Shown piece by piece: positions 30,595-43,108 of a stretch of DNA of 64,000 nucleotides (positions within the stretch are counted from its first letter, which is position 1; every line of letters starts with the position of its first letter). Location of the stretch: the NCBI GenBank assembly GCA_024036415.1, contig JAMWET010000571.1, forward strand, positions 197,001 through 261,000, read 5' to 3'. The notes below the pieces were generated by a model that did not search any database, was not told where the DNA came from, and saw only the letters and a list, made by a program, of their open reading frames with translations. The stretch comes from Prochilodus magdalenae. Lineage: Eukaryota > Chordata > Actinopteri > Characiformes > Prochilodontidae. The position numbers and the translations under genes are program-made.

Positions 30595-31262
30595 ATTCAT
30601 TTCTAGTCATTTGTAACTTTAGAGAAAACTGTCCTTATCGCTGTACCTGACTGACACAACAGCCACGATGCCTCCATGAGTCATCCTGTTAGTGCCAGCA
30701 CCATTGGCAGACGGCTGCACCACACAGGACTACATGCACACAGACCGTTACCACAACTGTCCTTAACACCACGTCACCATCACCAAAGACTGCAGTGGTG
30801 TCGTACCAGACTGTCATGGAGTGACTCAGAATGGCAGCGGGTCATCTTCAGTGAAGAGTCCTGCTTTCGTCTTGGCGGAGACGACCAAAGAATCAGGCAC
30901 CGTGGTTAGCACCAAGATCAACGGCTTGTTGTCACATGTCTGGAAGGCCTGGTGTCCCTCCACCTCCACCCCTACCACACCATCTGCAGGAACTGTGTGA
31001 GGATATTCAAGCTGCATGGGATGGATTATCACAGGACACCATTAGGAACCTCTACAGCTCCATACCGAGACGTCTGGCGTGTTGGGTTAGCAAACACGGC
31101 AGCCCAACACCATACTGAGAGACAGACTTCTGTATGTGTAGCTCAATAAATATTGATCATATCAGTCTAAATTTATCATCAGTTATTGATCCTGGTCACC
31201 TTTATCGCACCGCACTCCCACACCTCCTTCTGGGTGCAGCTGTTCTTTTGATGATGAGTGTA
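30595..31262 (+). mobile_element. Decayed Tc1-like family A copy 4
   Basis: This is one of the better preserved copies. Plus-strand fragments are RVIFSEESCFRLGGDDQRIR, HHLQELCEDIQAAWDGLSQD and TIRNLYSSIPRRLACWVSKH, which follow the order of a Tc1-like transposase C-terminal half but lie in different frames. The right terminus is CTTCTGGGTGCAGCTGTTCT, TTTGATGATGAGTG. The left terminus is lost. Confidence 0.78.
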
Positions 31263-32090
31263 TGCTTAGTTCCATCCCTCCTGTCCAGCTATCTACCCTC
31301 AGCTGCAGGTGAGCAAAACATCGAGAAATACCACATATTCTGTTTGGCAGCTTCCCAGGATAAGAGTAGATTAATGCATAGGACCATGCTTTCTTGGCTC
31401 ACTTACCTGTCTGGAAACGCCTCGTTTGTGGCATCAGGGAAGAAATCCATAATCAGCGCAATCAGTGGCGCATATTCTATTCATCTTGTTCAGTCCACGT
31501 TCTGCTGATTGTGGCTCCCATCCAATTTCCTGCTTTCGTCCTCTCAGCCTTGTCATTAGCTGTGGTCGAGGGGCACACCTCTGGAGCTCATTAGCTTTAA
31601 GCACTAAATACTCGCTTAAACAGAATCATGAGTAAACACGATCCGGCCTGCGAGCCGCTCTCAGCCTGTTTACAGCATCCACCATTCTTGATTATTCACT
31701 CAGTGCTCGTTTAATGCCTGGGCAAGAAGGTAACGCAGCTCACGTTAAAATAAGGCATGTCTGTTGATTCTGCCGGAAAAGCTTTCAGAGACCTGCGTGA
31801 ACGTGCTCTGTAGCCATGAAGGGTCAACACATGGTCAGGAACCATACTCAGGCTGTGGTATGCAACTGATCCCCACCAGCCTGGACTGCTAACACAAGGC
31901 CGATGGGTCCATGGGTTCCTGCTGTGGTGCCGAATTCTAACCGTATCATCTGTGTGCTTCAGATCAGGCTTTGTTATATCCAGTTCTGGTGAGCCTGTGT
32001 CCACTGCAGCCCCAGCTTTGTTTGGGCTGACAGAGGTAGAACCCATTGTGGTCTGCTGTTGTAGCCCATCCACCTGAACACGGATGTGAC
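31263..32090. other. Intergenic, nothing recognised
   Basis: No gene or repeat could be supported. Confidence 0.45.
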
Positions 32091-32094
32091 AGAA

Positions 32095-32229
32095 AGATAG
32101 ACAGACGAGCAGAATTTGGACGGATGGATGGATGGATGGAGGGATGGACGAACAAACAGACAGATGGACAGATAGATTAGCTAAATTTTGACTGTTGGAC
32201 TGATGGATGGATGGATTGATGGATGCTGT

Positions 32230-32286
<57 letters not shown>

Positions 32287-32580
32287 AGGACAGACGGATT
32301 GATTGTTGATTGATTGATAGATAGACAGACAGACAGAGAGAGAGAGAGGAATAGAGGGATAGGTAGACAGACAGAGGGGGATGGATTGATGAATGGATGG
32401 ACGAATAAACAGAAACAGACAGACAGACGGACAGATAGATGAGCAAAATTTGGACTGATGGATGGATGTATGTATGGATGTTCGATGGATAGACAGATAC
32501 AGATAGTAGACAGACAGACAGAGATGGATAGATGCATGGATGGATGGATGGATGGATAGATAGATAGATAGATAGATAGA
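32095..32580 (+). repeat. GATG/GATA/GACA tetranucleotide tract
   Basis: Mixed (GATG)n, (GATA)n and (GACA)n runs. The purest part is (GATA)n at about 32230-32285. It forms a smaller relative of the array at 33335-34522. Confidence 0.95.
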
Positions 32581-33334
32581 TCTCTGATCTGCAGGCGGAG
32601 AAACGGGCTTATGGGCAGAGGGATGCTGTGGGAGGCGTCTTCCTTGTGTTGAATGAAAGGGCAGTGTCCTACTTTCAGCTGTGTCTCCAGTTTGGTGTTT
32701 GGTGGAATCCTCGGTGAACCTGCTGGAGGCTAAACTTTAACGTTTAAAACGTTACTGTAGCTTTAGTGACAGTTACATCTGGTGTCCTCCTCTAACCTAT
32801 CGCTGTGTGGCACGCCGCTAGAGCATCTGATTCTACACAGTTTGACATCCCAGTTTGCCTTCCTGTCATTCCCACACTGCGCCATGCAAAATTGAGCTTG
32901 GCGATGTATAATTAAAGTCTACTGTCTCGTATAGACGCTTGATTAAGGAGCCGCGTCCGACTCTGAGATTCCTCTTTCTCCTGAACCTTCTCCAAATCAG
33001 CCCCTGCAGAAACTGTTGAGCTGTGACAAACGACGTACCTTGCACAGGAGGCGGGAAAACTAGCCCTTAGGAGGGCCAATGGAAAAATGGAAGTGTAATG
33101 TTAACTGTTGTCCGGGAACACTGCTGCCACTATGGTTTCGGAAGGTTCGGAACGCTGCTCTGGCTCTGACTGGCATTCTGGATGCCACCTCAGATTAATT
33201 TATTTATCTTTGAACTGGGCGGCTCTGTGTGAATGGTCTCAGCAGTGAGGAAGCGAGTTCGCACAATGGCAAGAGCTCCAGCATTCCAACGCTCCTTACA
33301 TCCATCACCAATCACAGGGTCACCTCACTTCACG

Positions 33335-33335
<1 letters not shown>
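32580..33335 (+). repeat. Duplicated flank of the GATA arrays, longer copy
   Basis: Two parts are repeated at 34593-34760: 32583-32682 (TCTGATCTGCAGGCGGAGAA ... CTTCCTTGTGTTGAATGAAA) and 33262-33335 (GCATTCCAACGCTCCTTACA, CATCCATCACCAATCAC). Between them this copy has about 580 bp not found in the shorter copy. Confidence 0.85.
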
Positions 33336-34525
<1,190 letters not shown>

Positions 34526-34592
34526 CCTAATCCACCTTCACTCAGGCACATAGTAACCTCAGGGTTTCTGTTCCTCTTCAGCACTGAGAAAA

Positions 34593-34760
34593 GTCTGATC
34601 TCCGATCTGCAGGTGGAGAAACAGGGGCTTATGGGTAGAAGGATGCTGGGGGAGGCGTCTTCCTTGTGTTGAATGAAAGGCCAGCAGGAGCGCCAACATT
34701 CCGACGTTCCTTACATCCATCACCAATCACTGGTCACATCACTTCACAATACGGCCCTGT
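34593..34760 (+). repeat. Duplicated flank of the GATA arrays, shorter copy
   Basis: It joins directly the two parts that are about 580 bp apart at 32583-33335; the junction reads GAATGAAAGGCCAGCAGGAG. Confidence 0.85.
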
Positions 34761-35039
34761 TTACAATGAAATGTCAGCGACACCAGGGCCCCTAATATTC
34801 CCAGCTCTTTTCGTGATGATGCCCCAGGCTGTTGTGTTAGGCTTGGGAGAAACCTTTCATGCCAGGTGGAATCGTTCCTTGATGGTTCCTTTCACAGCCT
34901 TGAAAGGGCTCCTTTATAGGAAAACCTGAATACCCCAAGCGTTTTTCTTGATGGAGTATTGGAAGGGAAGAAGATTTATGGTCCTACAGTGCTGTGCCGC
35001 ATCCATCTTTCAGACCTGCTCCTGTCAAATCTAATCACT

Positions 35040-35870
35040 GCTATGTGGAGTAAGCAGGAATGGAGTCTTAGTTGTTCTGGATATCACCTTATTGAAACAC
35101 ATGGTCCTGATTCATATGGCCAAAGGTATGTGGATGGCCTTTCTGAAATGAGGCCAGGTGTTTCAGACGCACCCAGGTGCAGAGCATCAACCATGCAGTC
35201 GTGAAACCCCACCGACAAACTGTGGCAGCCTTCAAACCGAAAGAACCCTGGTTCTCAAACTGGTTCTGTTCAGGTTTCGAAGAACCTCAGTGCTGTTCAG
35301 GGAGCCATTCTCCACTTGCACCAGTTTTTATCAGAACCAAAGAAAATGAAAGAATATGCCCCTTTTAAACTGAAAGAACCCTGGGTTTTTGAACTGGTTC
35401 TGTTCAGGCTTTATAGAACCTCAGTGCTATTCATGGAACCATTCTGCACCAGTTTTTATTGGAACCAAGGAACATCAAAGGATGTCTCTTTTAAACTGAA
35501 AAAACCCTGGTTTTTGAACTGGTTCTGTTCAGGTTCTGTAGAACCTCAGGGCTATTCAGGGAACCAGTCTGCACCTGGACCACTTTTTATTGGAACCAAG
35601 GAACTTCAAAGGATATGTCCCCTTAAACCAGAAGAACCTGGTTTTTGAACTGGTTTGTTCTGTTCAGGGCTTCTAGGGAAACCAGTCTGCACTTGCACCT
35701 TTTTAGGGAACCAAAGGATGTTCCTGCACCCAAAGGACCCACTTTTTATTCAGTTACATTCACGCTTTAAGGAATCTTGGTGCTTTTCAGGGACCCATGT
35801 CCAGTTTTGTATGGAACCAGTGAATGTCAAAGAAATGTCACCTGGTTTTTGAACTGGGGCATTCTGTAGA
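35040..35870 (+). repeat. Segmental duplication copy 1 with internal ~130-bp tandem repeat
   Basis: The block begins GCTATGTGGAGTAAGCAGGA and is repeated at 37321. After about 200 bp it enters a degenerate repeat of 125-135 bp whose units contain AACCCTGG, AACTGGTTCTGTTCAGG, GTAGAACCTCAGTGCTATTC, AGGGAACC and CAGTTTTTATCGGAACCAAG. About five units are present. Confidence 0.88.
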
Positions 35871-36029
35871 ACAACTCACAGCCGTGCTGAGTGTTCTGTT
35901 GGATAATTTACATTGACTAAAACTTTGAGCCCAGACATGCCGAACAGGCCAGTTCAGCTAGAGAGATCAACACACAGACTCTTATGCCAGCAAACAACTC
36001 ATACAGGGGTCGGCTGACCTGGTTTTAGA

Positions 36030-36435
36030 CCACAATCATTTATTAGTATGGGTGTAGGGCCTCTTTTTGCGGCCAATTCAGTTGTTGGAATGACATATAC
36101 TTTCCAGTGGTCAGAGGGAGTTTAAAGCCATTCTTCTTGCAGGATACCAGGAAGGCTGGTGGAGGAGTCCTTCTAAAACCCTGGATACCGTGGGCACCAT
36201 GACTTGCTGCTTGGTCAGATGCGCCACAAGACGTGCACCAACCTGTCCTCTTTTGGAAACTCTGGTAACAAGGGCCTGTGTGCATTGTGTATTTGTGAAC
36301 TGTGCTCTAGCTAAGAACCCTCAATACACTTACTGGTGCAATGTGCAATTAATGAAGAAATTGGTCAAAGGTGCAATTTAGCCTGGCAACCCCAAATGAC
36401 CCCAGCAGTTTCATTGTCCAACCCCTGTACGTCAT
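36030..36435 (+). repeat. Interspersed repeat family D, copy 1
   Basis: It shares landmarks with 44190-44895 in the same order: TTAGTATGG/TTAATAGTATGG, TTCTTCTTGCAGGATA, GGTCA(C)AGATGCGCCA, AAGACGTGCAC, CCTCTTTTG and TCATTGTCCAACCCC. Class unknown. Confidence 0.55.
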
Positions 36436-36444
36436 CTACTGGTG

Positions 36445-36570
36445 ATACGAGGACAGAGAAGAGGTTCTTCAGGTGACCACTGGGTGTCGCCATTGTTGCC
36501 TTCTCTTTCCTCAACACAACAGATGCTGTCATAGTTCATGCTGAAGAACCTACTATTCTTCGGTTTCAGC
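36445..36570 (+). repeat. Interspersed repeat, inverted copy at 3295-3425
   Basis: See the matching landmarks GACCACTGGGTGTC and CTGAAGAACCTACT given for the other copy. Confidence 0.55.
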
Positions 36571-37320
36571 AGAGACAAACCTTTCCGGTTCTGAACGTAT
36601 GTTTCACCGAACAGTTTGACGGAATGCACACAAACTGGAATTGACCAGTTCCACACTGTTGGAGTAAGGCTTAACTGAGGACCTCGGGAACTCAAAACCT
36701 TTCACCATTATCAGTTACTGACTACTAGATCTGCCGCAGTCAACTGTAGGTGCTAGAAATGTGAAGTGGCACCATCAGCACAAGAACTGGGTTCCCATGC
36801 AACTGCACGCATACCAAACACTGAGCCTGAAGCATCATACATGCTGCCGTAGGGAACACCGACTGGGAACCCAATGAGAAGCTCAAAGACACTTGCTCTC
36901 TCCAGCATGTGGTGTGCAGCCCGGCGTCCTTCTCTCTCATACTGACCAGTTTATAAGGAGTCTGACCTTTCCCTTCTGATCCCACACACCAGCGCGTGGA
37001 AGCACATGCCATGTGCCATGTAGAGCGACCCCGCCTCCCCCGCCTCAGTGCCTACTCGTACAGAGGCAGCAAGGCACCCCGTCATGTCTGAATCTAATGT
37101 TTGTATAAAAAACCGCATGCTGTGGTTCCTCCATTCATCTGTGATATGAAGGCAGCATAGATGTTTCCTTTTCTGTCTTTCACATCCCATAATACTTGGT
37201 GTCAGCGCCGATGTGGTTAGGAACTCTCCCCAGAAGCATGCAGGCTGTTATAGCTACAAAGGAGGGCCAGCGCCAGAGTAATGCAGATGGCTTGTTGTTG
37301 GTGTGGTATTTGGATACGCT
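36571..37320. other. Intergenic, nothing recognised
   Basis: No gene or repeat could be supported between the two segmental duplication copies. Confidence 0.4.
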
Positions 37321-37975
37321 GCTATGTGGAGTAAGCAGGAATGGAGTCTTTGTTGTTCCGGATATCACCTTATTGAAACACATGGTCCTGATTCATATGG
37401 CCAAAGGTATGTGGATGGCCTTTCTGAAATGAGGCCAGGTGTTTCGGACGCACCAAGGTGCAGAGCATCAACCATGCAGTCATGAAACCCCACCGACAAA
37501 CTGTGGCAGCCTTTAAACCAAAAGAACCCTGGTTCTCAAACTGGTTCTGTTCAAGTTTTGTAGAACCTCAGTGCTATTCAGGGAGCCATTCTGCACTTGC
37601 ACCAGTTTTTATCGGAACCAAGGAACATTAAGGAACCCCTTTTAAACTGAAAGAACCCTGGGTTTTGTACTGGTTCTGTTCAGGATTTGAGGAACCTTGG
37701 TTCTATTCAGGGAACCATTCTGCACCAGTTTTTATCGGAACCAAGGAACATCAAAGGATGTCTCTTTTAAACTAGAAGAAACCTGGTTTTTGAACTGGTT
37801 CTGTTCAGGTTCTGTAGAACCTCAGTGCTATTCAGGGAACCAGTCTGCACTTGGACCAGTTTATATCGGAACCAAGGTACTTCAAAGGATATGTCCCTAT
37901 TTAACCAAAAGAACCCTGGTTTTTAAACTGGTTCTGTTCAGGTTCTGTAGAACCTCAGTGCTATTCAGGGAACCA
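37321..37975 (+). repeat. Segmental duplication copy 2 with internal ~130-bp tandem repeat
   Basis: The first 200 bp are nearly identical to 35040-35240 (for example GGCCAAAGGTATGTGGATGG). About four of the 130-bp units follow, so the two copies differ in unit number. The start-to-start offset is about 2.28 kb. Confidence 0.88.
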
Positions 37976-38094
37976 CGAACCCCCTCAAACAGCCCATAAT
38001 ATCTCCTGGGGCATCAGTCTTATTCTGACAGGTAGGTGACATGGAGTCCTCTGGCACGCTTTTAAGCTCCAAATACTAACATATATCTCCTGAC

Positions 38095-38280
38095 CATTTT
38101 GTAAAGTCATATTTCATCACTTTGTTCTAGATATGGGCTCAGAATAGGTTCTATGTGATATAGCATTAGATGTTATCAAAGCATTAGAACCATTAATTAT
38201 GTTTAGAACATGAAAAAATTTGCTGGTTTGGTCTCGTCCTCTGACCAAGCACACTGCCTGTTCTGTAAATGAGATCACAT
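38095..38280 (+). repeat. Interspersed repeat, second copy at 17366-17580
   Basis: Shared landmarks are TTTGTTCTAGA, GGTTCTATGT and GCTGGTTT.GTCT in order. Confidence 0.6.
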
Positions 38281-38788
38281 GTTCACAGATTCATATCCTG
38301 TCATGTGACCGTGGCCAGGATGTTCCGTATAGGTCAGGTAGGGACTCAATGAGCTGGAGTGATGGATAAAGCTGGACATGGATCTTTCCGTGACACATAC
38401 GTCACTGTGGGCTCTTATGGGTTAAGGTTCCTGCCACAGCATCTTAATGGGATAGTCAGGACTTTGACTAGGCCACTCCTAAACCTTACTTCTCTTACTT
38501 TTTGGTCTTGTGCTTTGAATTGTCGCCTCGTGGCATAACCAACGTGAACCTCAAACGATGAACTGATGGACCAGACACTCCTCTGCGGGGCTTCCCAATG
38601 GAGAGCAGAGTTTATGGCTCTGTCCTGACGAACGAAAGTGTGCCAACCACCAAAATACTACCACCACCATGTTTCACTTTTTCTGATTACTCAGGTCGTC
38701 TTAAACAATGAATGGATCCTGGACCAAATCAAGCTTCACATCTCAGTCAAAACCCAGATAACCAACCTATAGCTCCCCTACCTAGGAC
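38281..38788. other. Intergenic, nothing recognised
   Basis: No supported gene. Around 38440-38770 the text resembles decayed transposon sequence but could not be assigned. Confidence 0.35.
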
Positions 38789-38789
38789 T

Positions 38790-39446
38790 CTCATCATCAA
38801 AGGAGGTGTGGGAGTGCAGTGCTGTTGGGAAGGAAGGTAAAGGTGACCAGGATCAATAACTGATGATACATTTAGGCTGATATGATCAATATTTATTGAG
38901 CTACACATACAGAAGTCTGTCTCTCAGTATGGTGTTGGGCCGCCATGTTTGCTAGCCCAACACGCCAAGACGTCTCGGTATGGAGCTGTAGAGGTTCCTA
39001 ATGGTGTCCTGTGATAATCCATCCCATGCAGCTGTTCTCACACAGTTCCTGCAGATGGTGCGGTAGGGGTGGAGGTGGAGTGACACCAGGCCTTCTGGAC
39101 AATAAACTATCCATCTTGGTGCTGACCACGGTGCCTCCACACACATATTCGTTGGTGGTCTCCACCAAGACTAAAGCGGGACTCGTCACTGAAGATGACC
39201 CGCTGCCATTCTGAGTCACTCCATGACAGTCTGGCACGACACCATTACTGTCTTTGGTGACGGTGATGTGGTGCATGTAGTCCTGCCAATGGTGCTGGCA
39301 CTAACAGGATGACACATGGAGGGCAACCATGCTCGCTGAATGTCTGCAGTCCTGGTTCTTGGGTCAGAACCTTGGCTGTCAAACTTACCCACCAAGTTTG
39401 GTTCCTGTCCGTTGATTCCTACTGGGTGCAGTAATGATGATGAGTG
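38790..39446 (-). mobile_element. Decayed Tc1-like family A copy 5
   Basis: Termini are CTCATCATCAAAGGAGGTGT at left and GATTCCTACTGGGTGCAGTA, ATGATGATGAGTG at right. The minus strand encodes GLVSLHLHPYRTICRNCV and DTIRNLYSSIPRR, plus an SSSVTSPALVLVETTNEY stretch that is the out-of-frame DESRF region. Several frameshifts are present. Confidence 0.78.
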
Positions 39447-39459
39447 AACGAAGAAACCT

Positions 39460-39670
39460 GGAAAAGACTGTACGCTTGGCAGACCTGAAGGTAAACGAGG
39501 AGAAAGAAGACCATCTACAGGATGGGTAGGATACGACCTGAAGAATCATGAACCAGCCGTTCGCATTGAAATGCATGAAGACCCACAGAGGACCGGATGT
39601 TCTGGAGGAACACTATCTGTATGGTGTCACCAGGAGTCAGAAACGACTTGATGGAACCTAATAATGATAA
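39460..39670 (+). mobile_element. Possible non-LTR retrotransposon 3' end
   Basis: The plus strand reads DVLEEHYLYGVTRSQKRLDG and a stop, similar in pattern to the last residues of some non-LTR ORF2 proteins (VTxSxxRLxxL), then an AATAATGATAATAATC simple tail. It directly abuts family A copy 5. The assignment is tentative. Confidence 0.4.
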
Positions 39671-40149
39671 TAATCAAAGCCAGGAAGTGTTAAACAAGGG
39701 ACGAAATCAGAGGCAGGGGGCACAGTACCTGTTCAGAGGACTGTTATGTTGAAGAAACAGATGCTGATTAAGACCCCAGTGAAATGCCACTCGCGAGAAA
39801 GCCGCACTCTGATTAGAAAGCCCAAAGGAGAACGGCCAACGATGTGATTTCAGATGGTTTATGACTCGCCCACAGAAATGCATTAGCTTTTTATTTATTT
39901 ATTTATTTATTTATTTATCTTTTTGGACAGAGCTGACCACGGCGTACACAGAGGCTCTTTTCTTTAGACCTCCTACTTTCTTGTTTTGGATCTTGCTCTT
40001 CTTTGAACAGTGGAGAGTGCAGCTCTTCCTATCTGGAAAAACTCTACAAAGCTGTAGAAGGGCACTGCGGCCCAGGAGGGGCGGTGATGGACAAATATTT
40101 TATTTTCTGCTAAATAATAAATGACTTAAACGTTCCGAGCGTGTGGCTT

Positions 40150-42012
40150 TTTTCCCCTGTAGGGACAATGGCTAAATTAAAAAAAAAAAACAGAACTGTT
40201 AAAAAACCTATGTTGGAGAGCCACACTGATGTGCCCTAATGAGGAGAGAAGGGCGCTCATAGAAACGAATGCTAGCCTCATTCTATCCTGTGTCAACCAT
40301 GAGGCACTTTGTTTACCATGCTCTGGTTAAAGGTTGGGCATATGGTTATTAAAACTCATATGACCGATGTTTCAAAGCAGAGCTAGTCCAGTCCTAGCAC
40401 AGATATGACAATGCTTCCAAGTGACAAACTGCATGTGAGCCAAAAGTGGCCTGTATATAATGACCCACCGGTCCCAAAACAGATCTGGTCCAATCCTAGC
40501 ACAGATATGGCACGGCTTCCTGTTGGCGAACTGCGTGTGAGCCAAATATATCTGGCTCACTTATCCCACGATTTATATTGACCCACACGATCCGTAAAAG
40601 GTCGGTTCCACTGCTGGCACAGATCTAGCAGTGCTTCCAAGTGGCAAACTGCATGTGGGCCAAAAGTGGCCCACGTATATAGCAGCTGGTATTAACCCAC
40701 TAGTCCCAAATCAGGTCTAGTTCTCTTCTTTGGCTTGTGTGGCTTTCCCTTTCTAGGGACAGTGGCTAAATTTCTGCAAGTATGAAAATCCATGTTGGAG
40801 AGCCGCGCTATTGTCCCTAATGGAGAGAAAAAGGTGCTCATGGAAACGAATGCAAACCTCCGTCCATCCTTTGTGTCAACCCCAAGGCACTTTGTTTACC
40901 ACGCTCTGGTTGAAGGTTGGAGGCCTAGTGACCATATTATTAAAACCCATATGAGCGATGTTTCAAACCAGATCTGGTCCAATCCTAGCACAGCTTTGGC
41001 ACTGCTTCCTAGTGACAAACTGCATGTGAGCCAAACATATCTGGCCCATATGATCCAAAACAGGTCTGTTCCACTGCTGGCACAGATCTAGCAGTGCTTC
41101 CAAGTGGCAAACTTCATGTGGGCCAAAAGCGGCCCACGTCTATAGCAGCCCTTATTAACCCACTAGTCCTAGTGTTCCCTCTCCAGGGACAGTGGCTAAA
41201 TTTCTGCCTAAAACCAGAAGTGTGAAAATCTGTGTTGGAAACAGAGAGCCACGCTGATGTGCCCTAATGGGGAGAGAAAGGCGTTCATGGAAATGAACGC
41301 AAACCTCATTCCATCCTGTGTCAACCACAAGGCACTTTGTTTACCATGCTCTGGTGGATGGCCTAGTGACCACATGGTTATTAAAACTCCTGACTCCCAC
41401 ATATGACCTATGTTTTAAAAACAGATCTAGTCCAGTCCTAGCACAGATATGGCACTGCTTCCTAGTGGCAAACTGCATGTGGGCCACAAGTGGCCCATGC
41501 ATATCGTCGCTGTCCAAAGAAAAACAGGTATCTCCAAAATGACAACTTTACAGGAGAAGCCAAAAACCTCAATTCATTTGAATAGAAGTCAATGGAACCA
41601 GACGTCTTTCCAAACTGTTTTGGGCCATTACTGTTGGTCCATTCTTCATTAAATTTCCACACAGTGTAAAGAGCAGGTCATGTGATCAAATGACTCATAA
41701 AAGTAAAAATCAACAAAAATGGAGATACATGGTTTTCTTTGGACAGCGACGATATAACAGCCTGTATGAACCCACTAGTCCCAAAACAGATCTTGTTCTC
41801 TTCCGTGGCTTGTGTGGCGTTCCCTCTCCAGGGACAGTGGCTAAATTTCTGCCTTAAACCAGAAGTGTGAAAATCTATGTTGGAGAGCGAGAGTCACACT
41901 GATGTGCCCTAATGGGGAGAGAAAGCCTCTCATGGAAACGAATGCTAACCTCATTCCATCCTATTTCAACCGCAAGGCACTTTGTTTACCATGTTCTGGT
42001 TGAAGGTTGGAG
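40150..42012 (+). repeat. Tandem repeat of 430-645-bp units, four copies
   Basis: Unit starts carry AGGGACAGTGGCTAAATTTC-like sequence at about 40161, 40752, 41182 and 41827. Each goes on to GAGAGCCACACTGATGTGCC, CTCATGGAAACGAATGC and AAGGCACTTTGTTTACCATG, then shorter sub-repeats with TCCTAGCACAGATATGGCAC and CAAACTGCATGTGAGCCAAA. Copy three contains the MITE at 41504-41752; copy four is cut short. Confidence 0.9.
41504..41752. mobile_element. 249-bp MITE with terminal inverted repeats and TA duplication
   Basis: The left end TCGTCGCTGTCCAAAGAAAA is matched by the right end TTTTCTTTGGACAGCGACGA, a perfect 20-bp inverse, and the pairing extends to a GTATCTCCA / TGGAGATAC pair. TA flanks it on both sides. 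Sibling tandem copies show the uninterrupted site. The interior is noncoding. Confidence 0.9.
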
Positions 42013-42400
42013 TGTTTTTATGAAATCCTTTTTCCTTGACAGTACGGAAGGTTGCATGTTTTTGTCAAGAAGGATAACTGGTTGAATGAGTACAGCTGGC
42101 TGCCTTCAGCTTTCAAGTTTTTGCTACCACAAGGTTTTTTTTCCTCTTGAGTTAAATAACCATGAATTAGTGTACTCCAGACTGGCTTTGACATTAGAGA
42201 AGAATCCAAAGAATGGAAATGGCTTTTCCAACTCTGTCCAGTCAATAACAGTATTATCTGCATTATGCTTGAAAAGGGTTGTCGCTCAGTAGACCTTATG
42301 ATGGCAATCCGTTCTACTTCTCAGTACAGATGATGGCAGAGAGTGCAACAGCAACATGATCAGATTCAGAGGGAACCATTTGTCATTTAGGCTTCCACAC
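42013..42400. other. Intergenic, nothing recognised
   Basis: Unique-looking sequence after the truncated tandem unit; no gene supported. Confidence 0.4.
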
Positions 42401-42404
42401 CGAG

Positions 42405-42560
42405 GACTATGCCCTCCGCATTTATCCCATCCGTACAGTGAAACACACACACTAGGGGGCAGTAAGCACACTTGCCCAGAGCAATGGACAGCCCCATCCA
42501 CACCCGCCAAGGGAGCAGCTGGGGGTTATGTACTTCACTCAAGGGCACTCCCCAGATAGC
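42405..42560 (-). mobile_element. Partial tRNA-derived SINE, second family (reverse orientation)
   Basis: It corresponds to the 3' two-thirds of the element at 62806-63090: GTGAAACACACACACTAGGG, GGCAGTAAGCACACTTGCCC and CAAGGGAGCAGCTGGGGGTT read in reverse complement. A further relic of the 40-42 kb repeat lies at 42550-42720. Confidence 0.65.
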
Positions 42561-42724
42561 ATGCAGATCTGGCCCACATCTGGCAGAGATATGGCACTGT
42601 TGGCCCACTGTCTGCACTGGCAATCTGCATGTGAGCCAAAAGTGGCCTACATATATAACGACTCATACTGACACAATGGTCGCAAGACAGATCTGGTCCA
42701 CTTCTGGCAGAGACAATAAGAGTG

Positions 42725-42826
42725 CTTGGGCAAGACCCCTAACACTACAGTGGCCTCCCTGTAATATGATTAACCCTGTAAGTCATTCTGATTAAGAGCG
42801 TCAGCTAAATGCCGTAAATGTAAAAT
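42725..42826 (+). mobile_element. 3' half of the first SINE family
   Basis: GGGCAAGACCCCTAACACTA through TAAGAGCGTCAGCTAAATGC matches the 3' half of the SINE at 13828-14043 in the opposite orientation. Confidence 0.75.
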
Positions 42827-42954
42827 ATTATTATTTCTGTAAAGACATTAAACAGGTGTATGTTAAATTAAATGGAACATTAATTATTTTTAATTATTCT
42901 AAAAAAAAGAAACCATTAAAAGTAAATAGTATTTGATTCTTACCTCAGACGATG

Positions 42955-43108
42955 GTAATAACCAATAAAAGGCAAGGAGGAGTTGGCTCCGCCCCCTTTT
43001 CACCTTTCACCCCTCCCTCGGGAAACGCGAGCTGGGAGAGCAGACCGCGGGCTGGATGAAGAGACTTCCGCTGGAAGCTTCAGCGCAACAACAAGATAAA
43101 CGCCAGTT
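42955..43108 (+). promoter_or_regulatory. Possible promoter and first exon of an unknown gene
   Basis: A GC-rich stretch in AT-rich surroundings has CCAATAAAAGG (CCAAT box or TATA-like) near 42962, a GC box GGCTCCGCCCCC near 42986, several CpGs, and a good donor CAGTT/GTAAGT at 43109. An ATG at 43056 would give MKRLPLEASAQQQDKRQ before the donor. No downstream coding exon was found in the window, so this is a weak candidate. Confidence 0.33.
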
